Virus record (IMG/VR): IMGVR_UViG_3300032294_001416 | Coordinates: 1-32,525 of that record | DNA length: 32,525 nucleotides | Direction: 5' to 3' (one strand) | Origin: a virus | Shown: in pieces, positions 19,461 through 27,455 of the stretch | Numbering within the stretch: position 1 is the stretch's first letter | How the letters are laid out: the number at the start of each line of letters is the position of its first letter | Made by a program: the position numbers and the translations under genes | Notes under the pieces: generated by a model | Told to the model about the DNA's origin: nothing | Seen by the model: the letters and a program-made list of their open reading frames with translations, nothing else | The model's database searches: none

Positions 19461-21490
19461 GGTGCCGTCGCCGCCGGAAGCGGTGCCTCTTTAGGTCTAA
19501 CGGCTGGTTGTGGTGGACGCTGTTGGGGGAGTTTGTTGATTTGCTGTATTGCCTCACGAGTCTTCACCTGTTCGTCGCGAAACTCGGTGAATCTGTCAAG
19601 CAAACTGTTGATGAGATTGCCTGTGCCTGGCTGGATTGCATTGAGTCCGCTGATAGCGACTCGCCCACCTCGTTCCTCGTCTCTGGCTCGTGCTGCAACA
19701 TCTAACGCCATTGCACCACCCGGAAGAATAGGAGCCACCGCCCCAGCGACACCGCCGCGGATCACCATCTCCTGCTGTTTCTGCTCAACGATTGCGTCGA
19801 GCTCACGGTTCCTCATGTCAATTTCTTGGAGCTTATTGGCGTTCGGCATCATGTCGACAAGCCTCTGATTCTCCAGCCTGTTCCGAGCCGCCTGCATTCC
19901 TCCAGATGCTGTCTGAAGATCGGTATTGAATTGATCCCCGTTTTGCTGAGACTTCTGCAGTTCTTGAATTCGCGGAACACTATTTATGAGCAGGCGAGCC
20001 GACGCGACGTTTTCCGTTCCGAACATTTTCCCGAGGGCTGCGTTCCGGTCAGCTTCTGGCATCCTGTCCGTGGCCTCTTTGACTGTCTGCAAAACCTGAG
20101 TCAGCGACTCGCCGACAAAATCTACCTGCCCCGCATCGACTCCGATTCGCTCAAGGTTTTGCTTGTTCTCTTTCGTCAGATCTCCAGCCTGAAGCTTGTT
20201 AACGAAGTTCCGAAGTCCCGTACCAGATTCCGCCGCTGGCAGCACTTCGCGCAATGCAGTAAAGCCAGCCAGAGCTTCGTCGATCTTGATGTTTGCACCC
20301 TCAAACACAGACGCATTCTTTGCGAAGTCCTGAAGCTCCGTGAGTTGAAAGTCAGTCTGCTTGAAAAGGCTCTGTGCGGATACGGCAATCTGCTGCAGGT
20401 TCTGATTTGTTTTTTCTAATCCGTACGCATTCAACGCTTCCGCAAATGCTGATACCAGTTCATCAGGCGAACCCTGAAAACTACTTGCCTGCATCGTGTT
20501 CAGAATTGTCTGCAGTGATCCGGACTGAACAGGATCCTTAAATCCAGATCCAGCCAATTGCGTGGCCGCTTGAAAACCAGATTCGGCAGCGACCCCAGCC
20601 TGCGATGACTGCTGAATAACTTTAAGGGATTCCGCTTGCCGTTCCTCGTCCGTCAGCCCAGCCTGAATCTGCATTTTGCGGGCGAGCGTGTCTAGATTAA
20701 CAGCCTGTTCGGCTCCCCTTGAAACGATATCGCGTTGAGCCTGGGCAACTTTGATCAATGCCGCGTAAAGTGTTCCGCCAGCCGCAGCAGCAACAGCCAT
20801 TCCGCGTGCAACGTTTGGCCACGGGCTTTCTGCGTCCTGCTTCAATGATCTGTTGGCGTTGTCTAGTGATCGTTTTAGCGCGTCGACTTTCTGCCGTTGC
20901 TTTTCAAATTCGGCAGACCCGATTCGCAGCTTTTTCAACTGCTCCTCATTGTCCTTTACCTCTTTTTCAAGACGGTTAAACGATCCGGCCAGATGTATTA
21001 CCTCTGGTTCGATAGTCTCAACTTCTTTTTTGGCAAGCCTGAGAGATCCACGAAGCTCATCAACCTTCTGTTTCTGTTTGGTGAATTCTGCGGACCCGAT
21101 CTTCAATCCGTGCAACGCCTTTTCGTTTTCCTTGATCTCTGCCTGCAATGCGTCGAAAGATCCCGTCAGGGCAATCACTGGCGCGTCCAGCGTCTCAATC
21201 TGCTTCTTTGCTAGCTTCACTGATTCGCGAAGCTGATCGACAATCGCTTTCTGCTGTTCAAATTCCTGCGTTCCGATCTGCAACGCTTTCAACGCGGCTT
21301 CGCTGGCCCTAAGTTCCTGCTCTAGCTTATTGAAGCTTCCGGCCGCTGCGTCTGCACCCTGCTTGGATGTGTCGGTCAGCTTCTGCATTGCTTTTTCTTG
21401 ACGCTCAATCTTGGCGTCAATCTTCTGGATCGTGTTCAGCATACTCTGTGCTGTTGCGATCCATTCAACGGTTATGATTTCATCCGGCAC
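19457..21490 (-). CDS. Tail tape measure protein
   Basis: A 677-residue protein that sets tail length; at about 0.15 nm per residue the tail would be near 100 nm. The N-terminal 215 residues are coiled coil containing three tandem repeats of exactly 59 residues. Two short hydrophobic segments follow (AVAAAAGGTLYAALIKVA near 235, and a Gly/Ala/Pro-rich one near 595), then a TMP-type core (SGFQAATQLAGSGFKDPVQS; VSAFAEALNAYGLEKTNQN) and a proline-rich end. The start is GTG, with AGGAG six bases upstream. It overlaps the gene before it by 11 bases and the gene after it by four. No peptidase or lysozyme domain is seen. Confidence 0.9.
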   Translation of the reverse strand: MPDEIITVEWIATAQSMLNTIQKIDAKIERQEKAMQKLTDTSKQGADAAAGSFNKLEQELRASEAALKALQIGTQEFEQQKAIVDQLRESVKLAKKQIETLDAPVIALTGSFDALQAEIKENEKALHGLKIGSAEFTKQKQKVDELRGSLRLAKKEVETIEPEVIHLAGSFNRLEKEVKDNEEQLKKLRIGSAEFEKQRQKVDALKRSLDNANRSLKQDAESPWPNVARGMAVAAAAGGTLYAALIKVAQAQRDIVSRGAEQAVNLDTLARKMQIQAGLTDEERQAESLKVIQQSSQAGVAAESGFQAATQLAGSGFKDPVQSGSLQTILNTMQASSFQGSPDELVSAFAEALNAYGLEKTNQNLQQIAVSAQSLFKQTDFQLTELQDFAKNASVFEGANIKIDEALAGFTALREVLPAAESGTGLRNFVNKLQAGDLTKENKQNLERIGVDAGQVDFVGESLTQVLQTVKEATDRMPEADRNAALGKMFGTENVASARLLINSVPRIQELQKSQQNGDQFNTDLQTASGGMQAARNRLENQRLVDMMPNANKLQEIDMRNRELDAIVEQKQQEMVIRGGVAGAVAPILPGGAMALDVAARARDEERGGRVAISGLNAIQPGTGNLINSLLDRFTEFRDEQVKTREAIQQINKLPQQRPPQPAVRPKEAPLPAATAP
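20810..21340 (-). repeat. Three tandem 177-base repeats coding for 59-residue coiled-coil modules
   Basis: In the tape measure the motif GSFxxLExExxxxExxLKxLxIGxxEFxxQ recurs with GSF at residues 51, 110 and 169. The IG pair recurs at 72, 131 and 190, the same 59-residue spacing. Each unit ends VDxLRxSxxxAKKxxET-like. This is in-frame tandem duplication; copy number change would shift tail length by about 9 nm per unit. Confidence 0.85.
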
Positions 21491-22151
21491 TGGATGCTCC
21501 TCTCTGCAGTCCTAACGTCGAGAGGAATGTATCCATGATGTGATCTCGCCCGGTCCACATGTCGAGACGCACGGCCACTTCTGGCAGCAGCCTGTAATTG
21601 ACTCGCAGCAACTTTAGCAACCAGTGAATCTGCACAGACGGCTCAACACGGAACACCATGTCGCGAACACCAAACTCCTGCATGTATTCATCACGAATCA
21701 GCTTTGCTTCGTCGCACATCCACGAGAACTGGCGGATCGTCTCCCACCTCATCGAGCCGTCATCAGCATAGACGGCCCGCGCGTCGACCGTGTCAGGTGT
21801 CGGCAGTTTCCAACGTGATGCCCCGAACTGAACCAGCGGCCCGGACTGCGTGTAATGCCGTCGCAGTTCGTTTTCTTTCGGTTCTTCCTTTGTCCAAAAT
21901 CCGACATAATAAAGCGGTTTACCGTCGACTTTTTGCACTGACGGAACCCACTCCTGCTCCGATGGTGAATAATCGTGCCTGCATTTCGTCGGGTCATGCA
22001 GATGTGCGATCGTTACGCCTGACAAGCCGTTCGGCCCGTTCTGGCACGCGACAGCGTTATGTCCGCCAAGCAGATCAGCAAGACCGGCCGCCTTGGCTCG
22101 GTCTTCGATCTGATTTGGCGAACAGTCTGGAATGAACGTGAGGAAATGCAC
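21480..22151 (-). CDS. Hypothetical tail protein before tape measure
   Basis: A 223-residue protein with no recognised family, in the place where a tail assembly chaperone is usual. No slippery sequence or second overlapping frame was found, so it may be a single-product chaperone or a tail protein. Visible features: CSPNQIEDRAKAAGLADLLG, a Trp/Tyr-rich middle (GKPLYYVGFWTKEEPKE) and a C-terminal helix (WLLKLLRVNYRLLPEVAVRL). GAGAGG lies about ten bases before the ATG. The last 11 bases overlap the tape measure start. Confidence 0.7.
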   Translation of the reverse strand: MHFLTFIPDCSPNQIEDRAKAAGLADLLGGHNAVACQNGPNGLSGVTIAHLHDPTKCRHDYSPSEQEWVPSVQKVDGKPLYYVGFWTKEEPKENELRRHYTQSGPLVQFGASRWKLPTPDTVDARAVYADDGSMRWETIRQFSWMCDEAKLIRDEYMQEFGVRDMVFRVEPSVQIHWLLKLLRVNYRLLPEVAVRLDMWTGRDHIMDTFLSTLGLQRGASSAG

Positions 22152-22168
22152 TCGGAACCTCTCGCAAA

Positions 22169-23068
22169 TTATGGCAGGGCAACGGCAGCAGCAGCAGTCA
22201 ACACCTTGCCGTGTAGCGTGATCGTTGCGGATCCGTCGTCGTTGTTACTCACGGAAATGCTGTCGGTGTCAGCAAGGCCCGCGGCAAACGTGAATCGAAC
22301 GTGCTCCGATGTCGCCGCTGCTGTGAACACTCCAGAATCGGCCCGCTTCTTCATGTAGAAGTTGGCCGATGTCATCGCCGTAAAGTCGCCAACAGTTCCG
22401 GCGATTGAGTCGAAGTCATTTACAGTGAGTTGCATTGTCGGCATAGCGGCTTTGATCGATGCAAACAGCGGGAAGGTTGAGCCAGATCCCAAAGGCGGCT
22501 TAACGACTTCAATGCCCGGCGTCACCCGAAACGACTGCACGCCAGCGATCGCAGTGCCATTGATATAACACGGCCCGAGCGTGTATTCAGCACTGAATGC
22601 CTGTGCCGCGATTGATTGACTGGTTGCGTCGTCGCATCCCTTCGTCACACCGTCAGCAGACAGCCAATGCACGTCCATGTTTGCTAGTGCGAAGTCCCCG
22701 TCCTGCGATGCCTCAAACGATGTCGGCACGATCAAAGCATTCGCCCCGGTCAGATGCACATTGTTTGAGCCAGAAACGAAAACGGCCCCTGCTGCTCGGA
22801 TCTTGTACGGGATGGTGATCGTGCTGGCGAGAAGCGAAAGCCCAGCACTGCAAAACGCATTGCTGTTGAGTGCGACCAATGCCGCCAAGTCGCCCGACAC
22901 AATCTGCGAAATCTCACCGCCAGCTTTGCCGCTGACCTGCACAACAGCAGCCCCACCGGAGTTCATCGCCTTGCGGTGTTCCTGATTGGTCGAATGATTC
23001 GCCGTTGTAACTTGGCGGATATTCGCCGCACCAAACACCGCATCAGCACATACAAAGTATTTTGGCAT
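22169..23068 (-). CDS. Major tail tube protein candidate
   Basis: A 299-residue protein, rich in Ala, Ser and Thr, with few charges. It begins MPKYFVCADAVFGAANI and has strands typical of a tail-tube beta-sandwich (SFRVTPGIEVVKPPLG; PTMQLTVNDFDSIAGTVG; DGSATITLHGKVLTAAA). Size, composition and place between tail-completion proteins and tape measure support the tube assignment, but I did not recognise a family motif. AAGGA lies shortly before the ATG. Confidence 0.65.
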   Translation of the reverse strand: MPKYFVCADAVFGAANIRQVTTANHSTNQEHRKAMNSGGAAVVQVSGKAGGEISQIVSGDLAALVALNSNAFCSAGLSLLASTITIPYKIRAAGAVFVSGSNNVHLTGANALIVPTSFEASQDGDFALANMDVHWLSADGVTKGCDDATSQSIAAQAFSAEYTLGPCYINGTAIAGVQSFRVTPGIEVVKPPLGSGSTFPLFASIKAAMPTMQLTVNDFDSIAGTVGDFTAMTSANFYMKKRADSGVFTAAATSEHVRFTFAAGLADTDSISVSNNDDGSATITLHGKVLTAAAAVALP

Positions 23069-23601
23069 TATCTCGTCCTTCGTTTTCGTTTGCGGCTGTT
23101 GGCCGGGTTCAGTGCTGCGATCCTGTAATCAATCGCCAGTCGTTTTCGTTCTTCAGCGATTTCCGCCTTTGACATCACCGCAATTTCTTGCTTCTGCCAC
23201 GATGCCATTCGCCTTGTATTTCTTCGCGTCCACTGTGCTTTTTGAGCCGGGCTCATTGCAGCCCACTCCTCCGCTGGCAACTTCGATCCCAAAGCCGCCC
23301 TAATCTGCAGCCTTGCCCCGTCAGGTGTCGCCGTGATCTTCGTCCTGATCGATTCTTTCAACTTACCGCTGGCGACGTTCGGAAGGTTTTTTGTGTGGTA
23401 CAGTCGGGCCTTTGTTTTTTCCCACTTTGCTGATCGTCGCCGCGCCCCGTATTCGGCGTAGGCAATCATCTTGAAGTGCTTCGGCAGTCGATTCGCAACA
23501 TGGCGCTCCATGTTCTCGCGATGCAACTGCCGCATGATTCTGTTGTGCACTCGCGGAAGTAATTGAGCCCGCTGGATTTCCAGAACGATGTTGATCGTCA
23601 T
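23068..23601 (-). CDS. Tail completion / head-tail joining protein candidate
   Basis: A 177-residue, very basic protein (KWEKTKARLYHTKNLPNVAS; KLKESIRTKITATPDGARLQ; RKRLAIDYRIAALNPANSRK). The LKESIR segment and beta pair are like gp10/gpZ-type tail completion proteins. Its ATG overlaps the upstream stop as ATGA and its stop touches the next start. Function is by position and pattern. Confidence 0.6.
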   Translation of the reverse strand: MTINIVLEIQRAQLLPRVHNRIMRQLHRENMERHVANRLPKHFKMIAYAEYGARRRSAKWEKTKARLYHTKNLPNVASGKLKESIRTKITATPDGARLQIRAALGSKLPAEEWAAMSPAQKAQWTRRNTRRMASWQKQEIAVMSKAEIAEERKRLAIDYRIAALNPANSRKRKRRTR

Positions 23602-24083
23602 ATGAAATCAACGCCCATCGAAATAACGAAGTTCCATTCACTCCCGCCGCCGTTCACGTCTGGATCCAACCGCCCCGGCATCAATGGAATATCGAGGCTG
23701 TCAATCATTGACTGGCCAGCCCCTCCGACAGCTCCATTGATCGCGGCTAGCATCGCTGAAAACTGTTGCCAGATCCAAATGTACTGCACCGAGTAAGTAG
23801 CCTTTTCAGCCTCTGGCATTTCCAAATAGAACCGCATTTCGAAAACTGCAGTCCCCTGAAGCCGATTTGCCAGCCATTTCGTTGACAGGCTTGTGATGTC
23901 CAACACGATGCAAGGATTTGAGCTTGATGTCGGCTCGTCCTGATCAAGCTCAACGGCTCCGTAGTGAATTCGCTTGGCTGCTTCGGCCGATGTAGAGACA
24001 CCGCAAATAGTTTGCCATGCGGACAAGCCGGAAAGCATTGTTCGCAGACTCGCCAGCGATGTTCCAACGTCCAGAGCTGCCAT
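23598..24083 (-). CDS. Tail terminator-like protein candidate
   Basis: A 161-residue protein with GTSLASLRTMLSGLSAWQTI, IHYGAVELDQDEPTSSSNPC and AVFEMRFYLEMPEAEKATYS. The strand-helix-strand order and place between the head-tail joining protein and tail genes fit the lambda gpU class that caps the tube. Its start adjoins the stop of the previous gene. No unique motif decides the call. Confidence 0.55.
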   Translation of the reverse strand: MAALDVGTSLASLRTMLSGLSAWQTICGVSTSAEAAKRIHYGAVELDQDEPTSSSNPCIVLDITSLSTKWLANRLQGTAVFEMRFYLEMPEAEKATYSVQYIWIWQQFSAMLAAINGAVGGAGQSMIDSLDIPLMPGRLDPDVNGGGSEWNFVISMGVDFI

Positions 24084-24445
24084 TAAATGTCACCAGTTCG
24101 GAACACTCGCCCGCCCTTAACTTCCTGCTGAGTGCGTGCGAGCTTTGCCGTTTTCATTCCCTGCATTGGGTCAGACACATGAACAACTTCGTATCGAAAC
24201 GCCCCGATCTGGACCGCATCGGCCTCTGTAAGTGTCGACGTTTCGGCAATGTCGAACGTTCGTGAATGCGTGTAACCGCGTCCGCGAACGTCGTCGATTG
24301 CTGGCATGTCGTCGCCGGGGTTGCCAATGATGGTTTTGATGTTGCCTGCATCACCTCCAACAAAACGCTGGCATGTTTCGGCGAAGTCATCGACTTGCAG
24401 AAACACATCAGCCACGTCGGAAATGATCAGGTTTTTCAAGGACAT
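24083..24445 (-). CDS. Head-tail joining/completion protein candidate
   Basis: A 120-residue protein (MSLKNLIISDVADVFLQVDD; ATIVDD-like DDVRGRGYTHSRTFDIAE; then GAFRYEVVHVSDPMQGMKTA). This matches the short attachment proteins (lambda FII type) in order and length. It starts with the last base of the upstream stop (TAATG). Family assignment by pattern only. Confidence 0.6.
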   Translation of the reverse strand: MSLKNLIISDVADVFLQVDDFAETCQRFVGGDAGNIKTIIGNPGDDMPAIDDVRGRGYTHSRTFDIAETSTLTEADAVQIGAFRYEVVHVSDPMQGMKTAKLARTQQEVKGGRVFRTGDI

Positions 24446-25128
24446 TACGCACCATAAGCGAAGTTGAAGATCGGCCGAACTGTCGCAACCGTAATCGATG
24501 GAACGCCAGTTCCTGATGCCTTGGCAACTGCGATGTAAGGCTGAACGTTCAGGCCAGAACCGAGCGCCGACATGTCAAACGTCGTATCCTGAGCGACTCG
24601 CTCGCCTTCAATAAAGAAGCGAACGTCTGATAGACCTTTTTCAAAGTCGATCTTGAAAGTCTTGTACACGCCTGCCAAAGTCTGCCCAGTTGCCTTGTCG
24701 TCGTTGTCGACTGTCGCGTCATCTGTTTCGACGACAACTGCAGATGTTGAGGCTGAGCCCTGAATTCTAAACCATGCGTTCGTTGCGATGCTGTCCAGCG
24801 TTGCGTTGTGTGCCGACGCAAGACCGAACACGATTGAGGTCACTGAATCTACACCCGCGACGAGTGCCACGAATTCGATGTACTTCAGCGTGCGAACGTC
24901 GAACGCCAGAACGTCGTTGTGGTACAGAACAGCAAGCTGTGATTCGCTGGTGCTCGTCAATGTCAGCTTAGCTGCACCGCCGTCAGCAGTGACACAAAGT
25001 GCAGTCGGAGTTGTTCCGGTAAGAACCGCCGTCCAACCGTTTTGACCTGGCGTTGTCGTAAACGCCTGCGCTCGTGTGAAATGTTCTCCGCCGATTTGCG
25101 GCCATTCGATTGTACCACGATTGATCAT
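24445..25128 (-). CDS. Capsid decoration or structural protein, lectin-like fold
   Basis: A 227-residue beta-rich protein. Strands such as KYIEFVALVAGVDSVTSIVF, TNAWFRIQGSASTSAVVVET and YKTFKIDFEKGLSDVRFFIE, with a final GVPSITVATVRPIFNF, read as a concanavalin/LamG-like jelly roll with a GxYxxFxIxF signature. The ATG has AAAGGTGA seven bases upstream. It follows the protease-capsid gene after a 134-base gap full of hairpins, so it may be made at a different level. Decoration protein is the best guess by place. Confidence 0.6.
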   Translation of the reverse strand: MINRGTIEWPQIGGEHFTRAQAFTTTPGQNGWTAVLTGTTPTALCVTADGGAAKLTLTSTSESQLAVLYHNDVLAFDVRTLKYIEFVALVAGVDSVTSIVFGLASAHNATLDSIATNAWFRIQGSASTSAVVVETDDATVDNDDKATGQTLAGVYKTFKIDFEKGLSDVRFFIEGERVAQDTTFDMSALGSGLNVQPYIAVAKASGTGVPSITVATVRPIFNFAYGA

Positions 25129-25154
25129 CGTTATTCACCTTTCGAGTCTGTTTG

Positions 25155-25237
25155 CCCCTCTCGGGGACTGAGCTATTCGCGGGAAACATTCCCGAGCAGA
25201 TCTACTGCCTCAAGCCAGCCCTCGGAAGGGCTGGCTT
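25155..25237 (-). other. Three tandem hairpins in the gap after the capsid gene
   Basis: CCCC/GGGG (25155-25166), CGGGAA/TTCCCG (25180-25194) and AAGCCAGCCCT/AGGGCTGGCTT (25212-25237). The last has 11 perfect pairs and, on the minus strand, the UNCG-type loop TCCG. No T-tract follows it on the minus strand, so it is more like a stability or processing element than a minus-strand terminator; on the plus strand four T follow. Confidence 0.6.
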
Positions 25238-25262
25238 TTGGCTGACGCAACAACGTGGTCAA

Positions 25263-27455
25263 TTATTCCCCGTTGTGTTTCTGCATACCGCGATGGTCCA
25301 GAGCCTTCGCGGCTACTGACTGCAACACGTAGTAAGTGCTTGCGAGGGTATGCTCGTCACGCACTTCACGCACCTGTGGCGTTTCTTGACCAGCAAGAAA
25401 CGTTACTTCGACTGTTTCAACTCGCGTTGGGTCTGCGAACAGATAGAACGCTTTTGTTGATGCTGCATCAAGCAGTGGTTCCACGACGAGTTTCAGAGAT
25501 CGAGTCGCGTTAAACGTTCCCGCCCCGGTTGATGCTGGATCGTAAATCGAGTTGATCAGCACTTCCGCTGTTGTTTCCAGTGTTGCCGGAACAACCAAGT
25601 AGGACGGAGTCAGATTCAGGATGTCTGAGGACTCAGTTCCCTCTGGCGTGTTCTCGCCTCTCATCAATCGCATCAGAGCCTTCATCGCTCCGATGGTTGC
25701 TGATGTTGGCGTTGCAGATCCAGTCGTGAGATTCTTTCGGAATCGCAAGCTCGCTGGCGTTTCAAGAAACAATGCCTGCCCGTCTCTCATCGTCGGGTTA
25801 CTCGTAACCTGAGCCCACGCAACCGTGTTTACGGTTCGCGCGGCAGCATCGCCCAACTTCATCGGTGTTGATGTCAGTGCTGACATGTCATCGTTGACGA
25901 TCAGCTTGTAGCCGAAATCAATCCCGATCGATCGGCATTCGACAGCATAGGCTGCCTTGCCGTCCGCCATGCTCGCCATTTCTGGACGCACGGAATCATT
26001 CCACACTGGCAGGTTTGGAATGGCTCCCAACTGCATCCGGTGAATGTTTTTGAAGTCGGTCGCTGACTGGCCCTGCTTCATTGGTCCGCGCCATGTGGCA
26101 GGAACTTCCTGATAGCCGATCATCATTGACTTGTTGACCGCGTCCAAAGTCAGATTGCTGAATGAACCTGACCCGTGGTAAGCCGCACCGCCAGGAGCCG
26201 CACGAATACCAGCCTTTTCAGGACCGAACATTGCACAGATGGCAATCTGGTCGCGGGTCAAACCGAGCGTCTGAACGCCGCGTGAGCGAACGTATTCAGC
26301 GGCCATGTCGAACAACGTTGCATGACGAAAATTGTCAGCAGCCTTGCTTCGCTGTGCGGCAGGGTAGTATTTTTCGAGCTTTGCTTCGTTGCCATTCAAT
26401 GCAGCTCGGCAAGCTGTCAAAGTCAATGCAGAGCGGAGATCGACTTCCAGTCGCTCTGTGCCACTGGAAATGTGCCGAACAGTTACACCGTAACCGATGT
26501 TTTCCGTCTGCTTGGCTTTTGCGTCCTTGATGTGCTTTCGAACGGCCGCAATGTCTTCCAATGCTCGGCATGTTTCGATTTCGCCGGGCATGTCGGCCAT
26601 TTCGCACAGTTCGCGGACATCGACTTCAAACGCCTTGCGAGTTGCAGCCTGATCGGCGATCGCCTGACGGGTCGCATCAGCAACCAGCTTGGCAAGATCG
26701 GCAGCGGTCGGCAGAGTTTGAGTCTGCTGACTGCGTTCTTCTTTCTTGACTTCGCCGAGATTACCGGCGTTGTCGATCAACCATCGCTGAGCCTGTTCGT
26801 CTGTGTGTTCCGCTGGCATACCTTTTGACACCAGCAAAGCGCGTAGTTCTGGATTCATTGCAAATTCTTCCTGTTCTTCTGAGGACTTGAAACGGACTGC
26901 CGCCGGGTCCAGCCCTCGCAGCTTCGCTTGATCATCTGCCCCGATCGGAGTCAACGAGACTTCCCGGAGCCGCCACTTCGTCACAACATTGACCGGCCCT
27001 TCATAGGTCCGATTTCCAATTGTTTTCTTTGCACCGGCTTCGATGTACTGGCGTTTCAGAACGTCATACCCAACGGACACGTCCGTGATATGCCCGTCGC
27101 GAACGCCGCCAAGTGCGTCGTCAGATTCTTTGCTTTTGCGAAACACCAGCGTTGCAGTGATTTCGTTTCCGTTGACTTTGATTTCCCGAGCGGAACCAAG
27201 CTGATCTTTGACAGATCGGCGTTGATGTGAGTCGAGAAACGGCACTTGCCGATTGGATGGGAACTCTGCTCCGGATGGCACCAGAACTTCCGGAACCATT
27301 GCTTGGCGGCCCCAGTCGGGCATGTCCACCGGCTGCTCAGTGCTAATGACCGCTTCAACGCTTCGTGTTTCTTCGTTGAACGTCGCGGCGCGAACGCTCA
27401 ATGATCGATAATTCGTGTCGGCTGTTGCCTGATCACGTTGGCTTCGCTTACGCAT
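25263..27455 (-). CDS. Prohead protease fused to major capsid protein
   Basis: A 730-residue fusion. Residues about 20-185 are an HK97/S78-type prohead serine protease, with probable catalytic His77 (PFLDSHQRRS), Ser127 (GHITDVSVGYDV) and an acidic residue in LREVSLTP (Glu165). A scaffold-like, Lys/Glu/Ala-rich linker spans about 200-330, then an HK97-fold capsid (VPATWRGPMKQGQSATDFKN; AVECRSIGIDFGYKLIVNDD; IYDPASTGAGTFNATRSLKL). Start overlaps the portal stop by eight bases. An internal ATG (Met200, 26856-26858) with AGGA about ten bases upstream could give a separate scaffold-capsid. Self-cleavage to capsid is likely by family. Confidence 0.85.
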   Translation of the reverse strand: MRKRSQRDQATADTNYRSLSVRAATFNEETRSVEAVISTEQPVDMPDWGRQAMVPEVLVPSGAEFPSNRQVPFLDSHQRRSVKDQLGSAREIKVNGNEITATLVFRKSKESDDALGGVRDGHITDVSVGYDVLKRQYIEAGAKKTIGNRTYEGPVNVVTKWRLREVSLTPIGADDQAKLRGLDPAAVRFKSSEEQEEFAMNPELRALLVSKGMPAEHTDEQAQRWLIDNAGNLGEVKKEERSQQTQTLPTAADLAKLVADATRQAIADQAATRKAFEVDVRELCEMADMPGEIETCRALEDIAAVRKHIKDAKAKQTENIGYGVTVRHISSGTERLEVDLRSALTLTACRAALNGNEAKLEKYYPAAQRSKAADNFRHATLFDMAAEYVRSRGVQTLGLTRDQIAICAMFGPEKAGIRAAPGGAAYHGSGSFSNLTLDAVNKSMMIGYQEVPATWRGPMKQGQSATDFKNIHRMQLGAIPNLPVWNDSVRPEMASMADGKAAYAVECRSIGIDFGYKLIVNDDMSALTSTPMKLGDAAARTVNTVAWAQVTSNPTMRDGQALFLETPASLRFRKNLTTGSATPTSATIGAMKALMRLMRGENTPEGTESSDILNLTPSYLVVPATLETTAEVLINSIYDPASTGAGTFNATRSLKLVVEPLLDAASTKAFYLFADPTRVETVEVTFLAGQETPQVREVRDEHTLASTYYVLQSVAAKALDHRGMQKHNGE

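Noticed and set aside
20853-21236. Plus-strand frame with regular Phe/Ser repeats
   Set aside because: The repeats are the antisense of the 59-residue coiled-coil units in the tape measure.
22151-22169. Programmed frameshift in a tail assembly chaperone pair
   Set aside because: The single gene before the tape measure shows no slippery heptamer with an overlapping second frame that I could find.
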